Source: Candidatus Poribacteria bacterium
GTDB lineage: Bacteria; Poribacteria; WGA-4E; B28-G17
DNA length: 40,234 nt
Reading direction: 5' to 3'
Assembly (NCBI GenBank): GCA_021162805.1
Contig: JAGGXZ010000229.1
Coordinates: forward strand, 1-40,234
Made by a program: the position numbers and the translations under genes. This document shows positions 18,901 through 27,100 of the stretch, one piece after another. The stretch's first letter is position 1. Each line of letters begins with the position of its first letter. The notes under the pieces are model-generated. The model had not been told where the DNA came from. It saw only the letters and a program-made list of their open reading frames with translations, and searched no databases.

Positions 18901-19226
18901 TTCGACGTGTCCTTCATGAGAAAATCGGCTGTACCGACGGGGAGGAAGTCCCCCGGAGCGATTGAGCCGGGATCGAGTTTCAACTTGAACGGGTTATACT
19001 CCAGCTCGATATCGAATGAGTCGAGGTTCGTCACGTCCTGGGCTATTATCGCCACATCGACCCCGTCACCTAAATTCGCCTGAAGATCGGTTTGTATGCC
19101 TGAGATAGATGAATCGAGATCGATAACGAGACTGGCCTGGGCGTTAACCGCTGTATAGCCCTGCGTTACTAACGATAGGGCTAAGGTTAAAACCAGAGAT
19201 ACGGTTAAAATCACCCGTCTACTCAT
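9948..19226 (-). CDS. Giant surface protein: three cohesin-like modules, Ig/PKD/cadherin-like stalk, C-terminal sorting-type domain
   Basis: This 3092-residue protein starts at ATG 19226 behind AGGAGG with 6-base spacing, with a signal peptide ending near residue 30. Three cohesin-like modules follow (about 30-180, 185-325 and 330-475), each with an NLDSY/F core and the first two with SLPGQDPEEAPDG. Next come two nearly identical cadherin-like repeats (476-655), three PKD domains (656-912), a putative-Ig domain (912-1005), an invasin-type Big_1 domain (1010-1105), another PKD (about 1198-1280), then a long series of Ig-like units with TDxxGNxS and DTTPP linkers to about 2470. A fibronectin III domain spans 2478-2572, then a duplicated GxNLxxxP module (2714-2878) and the C-terminal domain (2997-3092) with LLPNYPNPFNPETWIPFQL. 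It has no dockerin. By known cohesin behaviour it could act as an extracellular scaffold that binds dockerin proteins encoded just upstream; this is inference. The final domain suggests a surface or secretion signal. Confidence 0.85.
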   Translation of the reverse strand: MSRRVILTVSLVLTLALSLVTQGYTAVNAQASLVIDLDSSISGIQTDLQANLGDGVDVAIIAQDVTNLDSFDIELEYNPFKLKLDPGSIAPGDFLPVGTADFLMKDTSKPGKISISYSLPGQDPEEAPDGTGVIATMRFTLIGGGEIPIRFDKAVLFDSNRERDDVTNNSPESIVTGPDPNAQALIVIVNTTTAALGDIITVQVEIRNAVNLDSYDFKVTYNPFKLKLVGGSVVEGDFLRTTVDGESFFQADTSKPGEVWLSNSLPGQDPEEAPDGDGVLATMQFKVIGGGDISIDIVSPALFDSERNRFTPSVTPATLNVPRPTPAIAVDLNPSASGIQDALTVSPGSTFDVEIAAIDVTNLDSYNFKLNYDPQYLEVVQDSITEGSFLVTSADGETFLQVDLSTPGVISLSNSLPGQDPEQAPDGTGPIVGIQFKALKSGQVLLTCSDVKFFDSERITTDVTDIRSAHIKINTPPVADSQAVETDEDTPVDITLTGSDVDGDTLTFIIVSQPTNGNLSGTAPNLTYTPNLNFHGSDSFTFKVNDGLVDSTEATVSITVNSVNDTPIADSQAVETDEDTPVDITLTGSDVDEDTLTFIIVTQPANGTLSGTAPNLTYTPNLNFHGSDSFTFKVNDGLVDSTEATVSITVNPVNDPPVAVLGEYTIYEGESAVLDAGSSYDPDGTIVSYEWDLDNDGQYDDATGVTTSVSYPDDGQFTVGLKVTDDDGDYSTASAVVTVNNKPPVLGTLGPFSGDEGQPITLTATATDVPADTLSYAWDLDGDGEYDDATGATVEYTFPDNGTYTVGVLVTDDDGGSASGTATVDVSNLPPTADAHGPYDGIAGEPIELQGSGSDVPADTLTYEWDFNYDGITFDVDSTEQNPTVTYEREGTYTVALRVKDDDGGVSELSLSTVTVSPPPNRAPELVEIADQTINEGETLSFIVTAVDPDGDPVTLSAAGLPEGAEFDPVTGQFTFTPNFEQAGEYDVTFTATDNRTPPLSGEMTVHITVVNVENAIVLSVTPTLLKADGTSTAEVIATLISNGQPTPNAQVELTVTEGMGSLAQTSGTTDENGRFSTLYIAGMTSGDVWITATAPEYNVSDAVTLRLDGDGPTIAQVTGDAQGTTGEVIEIALTAQDPTEPISADIYLDGTAQTMGKVGPDEFRYQIQIPLTSVDPISYYIIASDGLGNTTRTPEAGSYTITVVDNDPPTANAGPDQRVELGQDVAFDGRGSTDNIGIVSYKWDIDASDGVDFESPDLTGPNPTLSGGYSAFGTYTVTLQVEDAAGNTDTDTLIVTVPDTIPPYILLDPITSPTGQTSITVTGTVYDREGGQPESGDTVNVMLNGIVRGTGTSGDDGTFSIEITDLADGLYQVTATATDSSGNTSDPTPPTELIVDTTPPSIAGLTPPDGGTVITRRPVISATLTDDLSGIVPHSITMTLAVGGQTFALNPTFDPNTGLLSYTPDSDLVNRAQYTVSVEVGDGVGNTGTASWSFTVNVYAQDTEPPTFSQFAPADGSTIPDPQPAISAIVTDPSGIKKGSVSVELADSEGNSVPLAGINFDESTGRISTTPASPLTDGAYTVTLSAQDNNDNEGTSSFGFTVDSTPPQPPTLEQPNTPTNQPALTLTGTAEPGSIVKIYLNGDPIATVNADSNTGAFSTDLTLAEGMNDITATATDSVGNTSELSQPVEVLLDTVSPVITALEPSTVTGSLTPTLTATLSDPTSSRVSGVDPESIELILDGQPVTGFSYDPSTGILTYQAGPFDDRSQHEFEVRCSDRAGNQATPVSATFLVNTAILDTTPPTIRFSVNEGDVLTENRPTFSVVFSDPQSDVDPNSISVMLDGTTVEYQFDETTDTATFTPVSPLADGEHAISASVSDNNGNKAEDAVNFAVKTKAVKPVLDPLPQFVSESAIALSGVAEPGSLVKIFVNDIPAGTAVADDTGRFSKGNVPLTPGVNAITAEAQDSYGNVSDRSDPVQVGYDIASPTAGNFSPVDGAVLNGIGSIGATISDDLSGVAPDSIVMSLDRVQVEATFADGTVSYTPAVLDEGEHLIILYAEDKVGNPMLVSWSFIIDTTSPQISAMAPGDGSVISNATPTLSAALTDNYGIDRSSLRLLLNGQEITDFNYDPASGEISYQIGQPLQDGESYTFEVTAADVAGNISTASSTFTVDTSYTDEVPPDFANQSPAPGSSINLTLLQMILIVILDGDSGVDWSNVTVFINGVQIPIEQLGWSSMRNAVSLNRRSGTLLINVKQLQEQNQNPIQIGENTVKVVAADKAGNQDETQWSFYVVTEAPDKPVLDPITSPTNQKNVDVTGTVPNATPDNPLSVTVLVDGVEAGSADVNDDGSFTVQDVILSKGENTITAYAVDKAGNQSELSDPVRVTLDQTPPKVNFIIAEYTNKPQAMLVGWSDEELSELTVILNGERNALTPALSFRWTATLAEGKNTVQIEAIDLAGNKATTDPQIVYLDVQPPTAQPTDLRARVSLDGRSVLLSWSGTDEAAKYNIYRSDSPITSVSDDLLIAQNIDKTEYRDPTVQIDKTYFYAVTPIDAAGNEGKEALSDNVAARIFRSPDAAAIDYPDLASVQLSEGSIPGGTPSFKVSLSIAPLAISSIPDLGTVPIAFDFSVYGQDGLPVEALGGDATVIVPIPTTVDLKRFMPTLYLRVNDEWVAVEDQTVDEATMTLTARTSRLGTLALVLIQTARPFTLSLSAGLNLFSVPVSDPNITTVADLMNAMGDAARFILRYNVERGKFDVLLPGDPKAAQTPISGNEGYLTSLKEPVTLDLEGYAWDGTVSIHKGVNLIAMPVKPAEPMKLSDFMSYFGDAITTLLWFDSSENKFKALIPQTAAESKWNVDVRGGAGYLVIAKSDATYTFEGETWSTEEGAAAPAIVLSSSESSPLVVIEGDLAGMTEGVNVRVENVTRGISETAEVENGGFAVALMKLGIEHEIGDLIKVTVDAPIGYCAEPVLHRITPEEIAAGLVRIEIQLRPTPKRTALLPNYPNPFNPETWIPFQLAEDADVVIRIYDMTGKLVRTLNMGYLRAGYYTSRSSAAYWDGRNEMGEKVASGIYVYQMVVGGREFVRRMVILK
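17281..17794 (-). repeat. 270-bp tandem duplication in the giant gene
   Basis: Positions 17281-17402 and 17551-17672 are identical over 122 bases. Positions 17450-17524 and 17720-17794 are identical but for one base. The period is 270 bp, one 90-residue cadherin-like module (core DEDTPVDITLTGSDVD). The short part between the two identical blocks differs more, which suggests recent duplication followed by gene conversion or change in one loop. Confidence 0.9.
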
Positions 19227-19260
19227 CTTTTACCTCCTGGGAGAATGTGATGTCCATCAT

Positions 19261-19276
19261 CCGTCCTAACGGACGG
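19261..19276 (-). other. Leader hairpin before the giant gene
   Basis: CCGTCC and GGACGG form a perfect six-pair stem with a four-base loop, 35 bases upstream of the start codon at 19226. There is no T run, so it is more likely an mRNA leader structure or a repeat remnant than a terminator. Similar small CCGT-type hairpins occur at 287-301 and within 36998-37007. Confidence 0.35.
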
Positions 19277-19316
19277 CAGATATTCTTTACAACCTTATCG
19301 AGCCGAGCGTTTCAGT

Positions 19317-19691
19317 TCATTGCAATCCGGCGTTGGGTTGGATATTTATACCGAGTGACAATGTCACCCGGATGGGATTGCTGCCATCCCTGGTCATTAT
19401 ATATACCTCAAAATCCCTCACGCGATTGCTGCTGAACAACAACTGTCCCTCAGACACCCATGCCGGATCGGTATCCACTGCCATGTCCTCCGTCAACCTC
19501 CTTACGTTGCTGCCATTCGGTTTCATCAAATATATCTCCGCGTTGCCATCACGGTCGCTCACAAAAGCGATATCTCCTCCATCAGGACTCCACGCCGGTC
19601 GTCCATCATTGGCGGCATGGTTGGTTACGTTGACCGTATCCCCCCTTTTTCTTAGCATCCAACGAAGCATTTTATACTCAGCCCCGGTCAT
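19317..19691 (-). pseudogene. TolB-like (PD40) propeller fragment
   Basis: The 124-residue frame contains two clear PD40/TolB beta-propeller blades (PAWSPDGGDIAFVSDRDGNA and PAWVSEGQLLFSSNRVRDFE). Its C-terminal end (VTLSLGINIQPNAGLQ) parallels that of the 2366-residue protein (LTSSLGENTQPSGK), so it looks like a genuine protein end. It lacks a signal peptide, has no convincing ribosome-binding site, and begins directly after the stop of the preceding gene (TGATGAGGAATG). Two or three blades cannot close a propeller. I read it as the leftover 3' end of a larger surface-protein gene, though it could be expressed by read-through coupling. The space 19227-19316 that follows contains only the leader hairpin and ribosome-binding site of the giant gene. 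Confidence 0.55.
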
Positions 19692-19697
19692 TCCTCA

Positions 19698-21083
19698 TCA
19701 CTTCAGTACCACAAGTCTCCTTGTGAGCGATTTCCCGGCGGCCTTCATTCGATAGATGTAAATTCCGCTTGCCACTCTCTCACCAAGCTCGTTCCTGCCA
19801 TCCCAATATGCTGCCCTGCTTCTGCTCGTATAATACCCTGCCCGTTTGAAACCCAGATCTAACCTCCTCACCAGGTGTCCGTTAATATCGTATATCTCAA
19901 TTTCCACCTTTGTCCCAATAGATAGCTGGAACGGTATCCAGGTCTCGGGGTTAAACGGATTGGGATAGTTGGGCAACAGCGCCGTTCTATTCGGTACGAG
20001 GTCCACCCGTCCCCCATGCAGTTCCAACCTCACGCCTTCATTCAGTTTTGCTCTCTCTATCTCTATCTCCGTCCCATCCCGATTTTCCCCGATGAGCTCG
20101 AATTCCAGTTGCAGCATCTTCCCCTTTCCTGAAGGCATCGCCTCAGATCCGGCGAAGACCACCCTTAGCTTTCCAGCATCGCACGTTTGCTCGACCAGAT
20201 ATCCCTCCGTCAGATCGGTGGTCTCGACCTTCACAAACCTCAGCATATTGGGATCGAACCGCAGCGATATATCGCCTGATATCACTCCTCCGGCGTCGTC
20301 TATCTCAACGGGGACCTTCACCTTTCCCCCTTCGACTTTTCCATCTGCCACTTTCAGCACCCTAGGGGTCAGAAAAGCCGGCGGCGCTCCCTGTCCTCCC
20401 AGAACGGGAAACACCCTGATCTTACCCACCACTTTCATCAGCACCAGGGCGGCGTCATATGGGTTAACCCCGTTCCGACCACTCACGTCGGCCAGAGGCA
20501 GCACCTCATCGGGAAGCTTTTCTCTCCCGACCACATGGAGTAATATCTTCGACGCGTCATATGCCGTGATAAGGCCGTTATCCGTGACATCGCCGTAGAA
20601 TTTAACGGTCAATACTCCACTGTGACCCACCGCATCTTGATCCTCCAATGCCTCACTCGCTTTAACGGCTGAGAGGGATTCGACTGTGACAGGTATCTCC
20701 CTATCCTCCACCGCACCGATCTTAAACTGTAGGGTTATGATATTCCCATCCCCCGTGTATCCGGCTCCCAGAACCCAGCTAAACCTCACCCGATCGGCAT
20801 CTGAGGGAAAGGTCTCGGGATTAACGGCGTAGAGGGCATTTTGAAGGTTAGCCACGGTCGCGGGGGAGATGTTCAGCAGTTCGAGTTTATCGGGTGGATA
20901 GGCGATGTCAAAGGTGACGTTTCCAAGCGTATCGGCATTGGAAAGCATCACCTGTAATGTGAAGGTCTCGCCCTGTCGGACCGTCTTCGATTCGACGTTT
21001 AGCTCCAGAGCGATGGACGCGGAACATATAAATACCACCATAAACGCTGCTGAAATCAGATACCCCACCATTTTCTTCCTCAT
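19698..21083 (-). CDS. Cohesin-dockerin-cohesin protein with C-terminal sorting-type domain
   Basis: I start at ATG 21083, seven bases after GGGAGG; an ATG at 21107 would place that ribosome-binding site inside the gene. The 461-residue product has a signal peptide, a cohesin-like domain (about 25-160, with VTFDIAYPPDKLELL), a dockerin-like pair (163-221, GDVTDNGLITAYDASKILL and ADVSGRNGVNPYDAALVL), a second cohesin-like domain (about 240-365, with SGDISLRFDPNMLRFV) and the C-terminal domain (LLPNYPNPFNPETWIPFQL to the end). The second calcium loop is degenerate: RN replaces the usual DG. Having both partners in one chain would let it act as an adaptor that extends a cohesin-dockerin network, as type II modules do in cellulosomes. 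It lies between the 2366-residue gene (27 bases) and a TolB-like fragment (6 bases). The role is inferred; the domains are clear. Confidence 0.83.
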   Translation of the reverse strand: MRKKMVGYLISAAFMVVFICSASIALELNVESKTVRQGETFTLQVMLSNADTLGNVTFDIAYPPDKLELLNISPATVANLQNALYAVNPETFPSDADRVRFSWVLGAGYTGDGNIITLQFKIGAVEDREIPVTVESLSAVKASEALEDQDAVGHSGVLTVKFYGDVTDNGLITAYDASKILLHVVGREKLPDEVLPLADVSGRNGVNPYDAALVLMKVVGKIRVFPVLGGQGAPPAFLTPRVLKVADGKVEGGKVKVPVEIDDAGGVISGDISLRFDPNMLRFVKVETTDLTEGYLVEQTCDAGKLRVVFAGSEAMPSGKGKMLQLEFELIGENRDGTEIEIERAKLNEGVRLELHGGRVDLVPNRTALLPNYPNPFNPETWIPFQLSIGTKVEIEIYDINGHLVRRLDLGFKRAGYYTSRSRAAYWDGRNELGERVASGIYIYRMKAAGKSLTRRLVVLK

Positions 21084-21110
21084 CGTTTTTCCTCCCTTAT
21101 TATGCATGTT

Positions 21111-24100
21111 CTACTTCCCGCTCGGCTGTGTGTTCTCGCCGAGCGATGAAGTAAGCCTGCGCACGCCGCCTCCGCCAGGACGCATCTGATATATCTCCCA
21201 TCCCGCGTTTCTCAGCGAGGTGAACAGGATAGCCCCCTCCGTCGTCCAGCATGGGTCTCTCTCAGGCGAGGGGCTGCTCGTCAAGTTCACCACGTCGCTT
21301 CCATCCGCCTTCATCACGTAAATATCTCCTTCACCTTCATTATCCGAGATGAAAGCTATCATGCTACCATCGGGAGACCAGGTTGGGTCAACCTCGTTTG
21401 CAGGGGAGTCGGTCAATTGAGTGAGGTTAGTTCCATCAGCGTTCACCACGAATATATCCCAGTTTCCGTTCTTATTGGAAGCGAAGGCTATTTTAGTTCC
21501 GTCAGGCGACCAAACGGGATTCCTCTCCTCCGAGCCGGGTAGCTCAATTACCTTTCTGGGAACTGGCTGTCTTGCCACGCATACCGTCCGTATCATCAGA
21601 TTGCTGTCCAGCTCCTTCCACTCTCCCATCTGCCGGAGGTAGCTTCTCATCATCGGAATCGTGGTGTCCTGACCGATGGAAATAGGAACGAAATCCATTT
21701 CAATCTCTACAACGAAATCGGATGGCACGGCGATATTTCCCACGTCAGCGACGCACCAGCCATCCTCGCTTACCTTAACCGTTCCGCTTGCTACTATTAT
21801 ATCGCCCGGCTTGTCGGATTGCCAGTTCAATATTACCCAAGTTAGGTCTCTTTGGAAAGTGGGAGCTTCGGCGATAAAGAACTTCAATTTGTGAACCTCC
21901 CCTTCGCCGGGTATCTCAAAGTGGACAGCTAAGGTCAAGCCTTGTTGGTATTTGCCTATTTGCGAGTCAGCTTCTCCGTCGTCGTAGCTCAGTTCTACCT
22001 CCTTCCGTTCTCCGTTCTCAAGGACGTATATCTCAGCTTCGCCGTCCTGCTCGCCAATGTATACCAGCTTGTCGCCGTCAGGGGACCAGTCGGGGTCGTA
22101 TTCGTTGCCGGGGTAGTTCGTGAGCAGGGCTTTATCCCTTCCACTTGGGTTCATCTTCCATATATCCAAGCTTCCGCCTGCGTCCGAGACATACGCTATT
22201 TTTACGCCGTCTGGGGATACGCTTGGGCTTCTGTCTATTCCCTCTCTTTCCGTCAATCGGATGTCATCGTACCCGATGTGGAAGTATATCTCCTCATCTC
22301 CATTTCTTGTGGATGTGTAGGCGAACTCTTTTAGGGTTTGCCGGCTCTCCAGTCGGACCGTTCCGAACTCAGATGTATTTCCATCCGGGTCTATCAAAAC
22401 TCCGTGTAGGTTCATTCCCTCTGGAGGGTTACAGGAGACGGTGAACCTTCTCCCCCTCAGGTGGGAGGAGCCGAGTAGCTTTTCCCCCTCGTCGCCGTAG
22501 TCGGCGTATATCTCAACCACGCTCCCTTTCGGCGCTGATTCCACTTCGCCTGAGACGTAGTGTTCGCCTATCTCGGTGATGACGGGCGGTTGTATTCCCT
22601 TGTTCGCTCCACCTTCAAGGCAAATTCCCTTGAGGAGGTTACTGGTTATCACGTTGCTTGTTATATGGTTGTTGACTGAGCTTGCACCTGAGATTTTCAC
22701 TCCATCTCCGATGTTTTTGGTTATCCTGTTTTGAGCTATAACAGTTCCGCACGCACCGTCAGTTATCAATATCCCTTCCCGTGAACATTCACTTACGGTG
22801 TTGCCGACCACCAACGCCTCCGATGCTGTGTGAATCTCTATACCTCTTTCGCCACTCATTATCTCGTTGTTGCGAATCTCAAGCTCTGCGATGTTTCCCT
22901 GAACGTATATACAGGCTTTATCTGGCACAGCGATGAGGTTGCCCGCTCCGTCCTCTATCCCTCCGATTAGGATGTTTCTTCCGCCCGTTATCTTCACTCC
23001 ACCGCCGGTTATACTGAGATTCGCCACCTTCACGTCGTCGCTTTCCCCGGTTATCAGGAGGGCGTCTCCTCCATTCGCTCGGATTTGTCCACTCTTGCCC
23101 TTCGTTTTCGGCGTGCCTATGCGGACTCCCCTTGAGCTGTCTACAAGCATCTCGCCGTTTTCAAGCGTAAACTGGGCATCGTTATCCTTTGGTAGGATTG
23201 AGATGTCCTCGGAGTTTTTGATGGCGATGGTGGAGGAATCGCTCTCCACACGGTTTGGGGCAAGTCTCACGCCGGTTGAGTTTTCAACAAGGATTCCCGA
23301 GTAAGCTTTGAAGCTGATTATTTCAACGTTTTGAGAGTTGGAGATATGTATGGCGTTTTGAGCGGTCCCGTGAAGTAGCAGGTCGCTTCCGAAGATGTCT
23401 CGGCTTCCGCTGATATGGACCCCGCCTTTTTCGGAAATGATGAAGTCAAAAAACTTCACATTTGAGGAGTTTGAGATTGCGACCGCTGTTTCCGAGTTCC
23501 CTTCCATACGTATCCGCACCTTCGTAAGGATGACATCCGATTCCTCAAGGGATAGTCCAGTTTTGTGGATGTTTCGGAGCATACAGGCCGTAAGGGAGGT
23601 GGAGGTAGTGTTGATGAATTTTACACCTGTATCTGCGCCATAAACGCAGACCTGTTCAAACTCGCAGTCGCTCGTGTTTTCCACCAAAAATCCCATTCCG
23701 ACCTTAGGTTGCTGGTCCTTCACCTCATACGGGCGGACATCTCTACCGGAATGGTCTGTGAAATTCGCACCTATATCGCACCAGTATACTTTGACCAGCG
23801 GGAATCTCTCCTCGCCCGGAGCCCACTGCTTGGAGATACCGCTGATTTTCACCCCGCCAAGTCCGTTGAACAGCAGATAGCACCTTTTTATCTCTGTCCC
23901 CACCGGTCCGTCAGCTATGAGGATTCCGTATCCGCCGTTTGGCGACTTGTCCTCGTAATGTTGTCCTACCTCGGTAAGTCCCCCGATTATGTTGAAGTCA
24001 GTGTTCTCGCCGGTAATGGCGATGCCGTTGCCTGAATTGCCGGTAATACAATAGCTGTAGGTGATGACGTTATGGTGCGCCCCTTCGTTTATCAGTATGC

Positions 24101-27100
24101 CGTCTCCCTTGTTATCTACACACTGTAGGAGTTTCATTCTGTTATAGCTTGCCCCTTTGGTAATCAGTATGCCGGCTCCGTTGTTGTTTTGAGCGGTGCA
24201 ATATTCCATGAAGTTGTGATGCGAGTTATTCTGAATCACCACGCCTGCCCCTTCGTTGTTTGAAAACACCCCGCTTATTTTGTTGTAGGAGGTTTCCGAC
24301 CCTTCCATCAAAAGTCCACACAGGTTAGATTCACATTTGCCATATATCTCGTTATGATTAGCGCCGTTACGCACGATATATCCATACCCTTTATTTCTGG
24401 AGGACGAAACGCTGATGTCGTTGTTAGCGGTATTAGCTCCCTCAATGACGGCACCGTTTTGATTTTCATCAAGGCTGGCATCGGTCGCTACTAATATTTT
24501 ATTCCACTTGCATCCGTCGTATAGGTGGACGCCATCTCCTCCGTTGCCCTTTCCGCTGATGCCTTTTATTTCGTTGGAAACCGCATTTATAAGCTCCACA
24601 CCAGCACCGCCGTTGCCCGATATTTCAAGAATTGACAAGCGGTTATAGGAGGTGTTCTCCAGGTGAATTCCAGCCCCTTTATTGTTCATGATTGATAGGC
24701 TTTCACGTAGCTCAATGTGGTTTCCTCTCCCTCCAATTATGCTCAATCCGTTTCCACCGCAGTTAGATATAGCTGGTTTACCTTCAGGTGCGAATACGAG
24801 GACGATGTGGTTATCCACCCCGTTTTCCACCCTTATCCCATCACCCTTGCAATTCTCAACATACTTAACAAGCTCAATGGTGTTTCCTGAGCCATTCTTC
24901 ACGTATATCCCACATCCGTCGGAGTTTACTATGCAGTCAGTGTTAACTATCCAATTCCCATTTCCGCCTTCTATCGTTAAGCCTCCATTTATCCCTTCAT
25001 GAACACGGACGGTGTTTCCGTCTCCCGTGATTTTAAGGTCTCCTGAGAGTTTGCGGATTTCAATTTCGTTCCAGCTTCCCAGCGTCAGAGTTCCTCCTAT
25101 CACCTTCACATCGCTCTTTACTCCTGATATAATATCGCCCGCCTCAAGCTTAATGGCTGAACAGCAATGGGTTACGTTCCTCTTCAGCACGATTTCGTCC
25201 TGGAAGCCTTTTCCGCCAATCTTTCCGAAGATATAATCTTCTCTTTCTTCCTTCCAATCGTCCAAGAACGGGTTTATCTCCCCGTTAGCTATCAGTATGG
25301 CTTCGTCAAGGGTGAGTTCCCCATCCGGGTTTACCCCCTGAGCGGGGGAGGAAACTACCATGTAAAATCCATCAGGGAGTTCAGGCTTCTCGGGTATTGT
25401 CACCATATCGGCTTTGTAGGTAACCACACATTGAGCATTGCCCGCAGGTGTGCTAACCTTCACCGTCTTTTGACCTTCACTGTCAAGGGTTGGGCAGACG
25501 AACTTAACGAGGTTGTTGTTGATGACCGCATACTTGATTGGGTAGGAATAACCGCTGACCGATACCCTCACCAAATCAGACCAATAGCCGAAATTATCTC
25601 CTCTTATCTCAACCAGCACTCCGGGATGGATTATCTGCGGGCTGACCTCATTTATAACAGGTTGACCTAAGACGGTAAAATCAAGGGAGTTGCTTTTGCC
25701 CTCAGGCGATTCAATGTAGAAGCTGACCTTGCCAGCGGGTAAACCTTCGGGAGCTTTAACCGCATACCAATTCGCTCTATCCTCATCCTCCCAGCTTATA
25801 CGGGCTTCTTTATCCCCAAAGAAGACTTTATCAGAGGTTTTCACGTTATACGCTTTGAAGTAGATATACTGTGCCATGAAGTAGGGGTTCTGATTTGGGA
25901 AACCGACATCGGGGTCCAGCTCCACCAGTCTCGGTATCCGCTTGACGTTGAGACGGAAGCCTGAGAACCCTTCACAATAGGAGGTTTTGATGTATACCTC
26001 GTAGTATCCCCAGGGGCAATCTTCGGGAATCTGGAATTCAATCATGTCGCCGGCGTCCGAGACGTCGGTTACTATCATCTTTATCCCTTCGTCCTCCCAT
26101 CCTTTTTTGAGCCAGACCTCATTTTTGTCCGTCCCACGAGGGTCAAAATTCCGTCCCATTATCCTCACCTTCTCACCGGGAGCGACCTTATCTGGTCTCG
26201 GAGGTATGCCTCTGACCTCCCAATCAAACGGCGTTCCCACGATTACGAACCCCGTCTCCATCGGCGAAAGCTCCAGACCGAAATACTCTATCAGACCTAT
26301 CCCTGCCATTCCAGCTAACCGCTCGCCTATCGGTCCGAGATAGGATATGGCGTCGGTTACCCCCATTATCCCGCTTGCGACCTTCGCCACCTTGCCGAGG
26401 TATCCCCCGCTTTTCGTCAGCATCTCCTCAACTTTGGAATACCCCATATTCACCGCCTCTATCGTAGCCTGCTTTATCATCGCATCTATCCCGTCCTTCA
26501 GCACCCTAACGACCCGTCTGAACCGCTCGTCCTTGTCCATAGCCTCGTTCAGCCCGTTTGGGAACTCCCGCAGTGTAGCCCTTTCCAGCGCTCCCATCGT
26601 CGCCCTCAGCATCTCTCGCCTGCTGTTGCTGTCAAATATGTTCATTATCCCAAGCGTTCCGTCTACTATGTCCACGACTAACATCGCCATATTCAGATAT
26701 AGGGCTCTATCTAAATCCTCCTTCAGCTCAGGGGTGTTCTCCACGAAATCCAGCTCGCCGTTATCCACGCTACGGTCAAATATCGGGGCGAACAGCCTTA
26801 TCACGTATACCCCTTCTCTATCGGGCAGTTTGATTTCGCTTTCGCCCCCTGCCCCTGTCATATCCAGCGAATCCACCATGTCGCTCATAATGGTAGTTAT
26901 AATGGCGAACCTTCTCGTTATCGCCTTGCCAAGCCTCATCTGCCTGACGGTGAACCCATCTGACTCACGCTGGTAGAACTGGTGTAGATCGGCGTCCGTC
27001 AGGCTTTTCCCGCCTTTTGGGAAGAAATCGTAGAGCTTATCCCTATCTATCTCCGCCACCCTTACGACCCAATCCATCGGATTGGTCTGGATGGTGTCAA

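Noticed and set aside
21084-21107. An upstream ATG at 21107 for the cohesin-dockerin-cohesin gene
   Set aside because: The ribosome-binding site GGGAGG for the ATG at 21083 would fall inside the gene, and the added residues precede the signal peptide.
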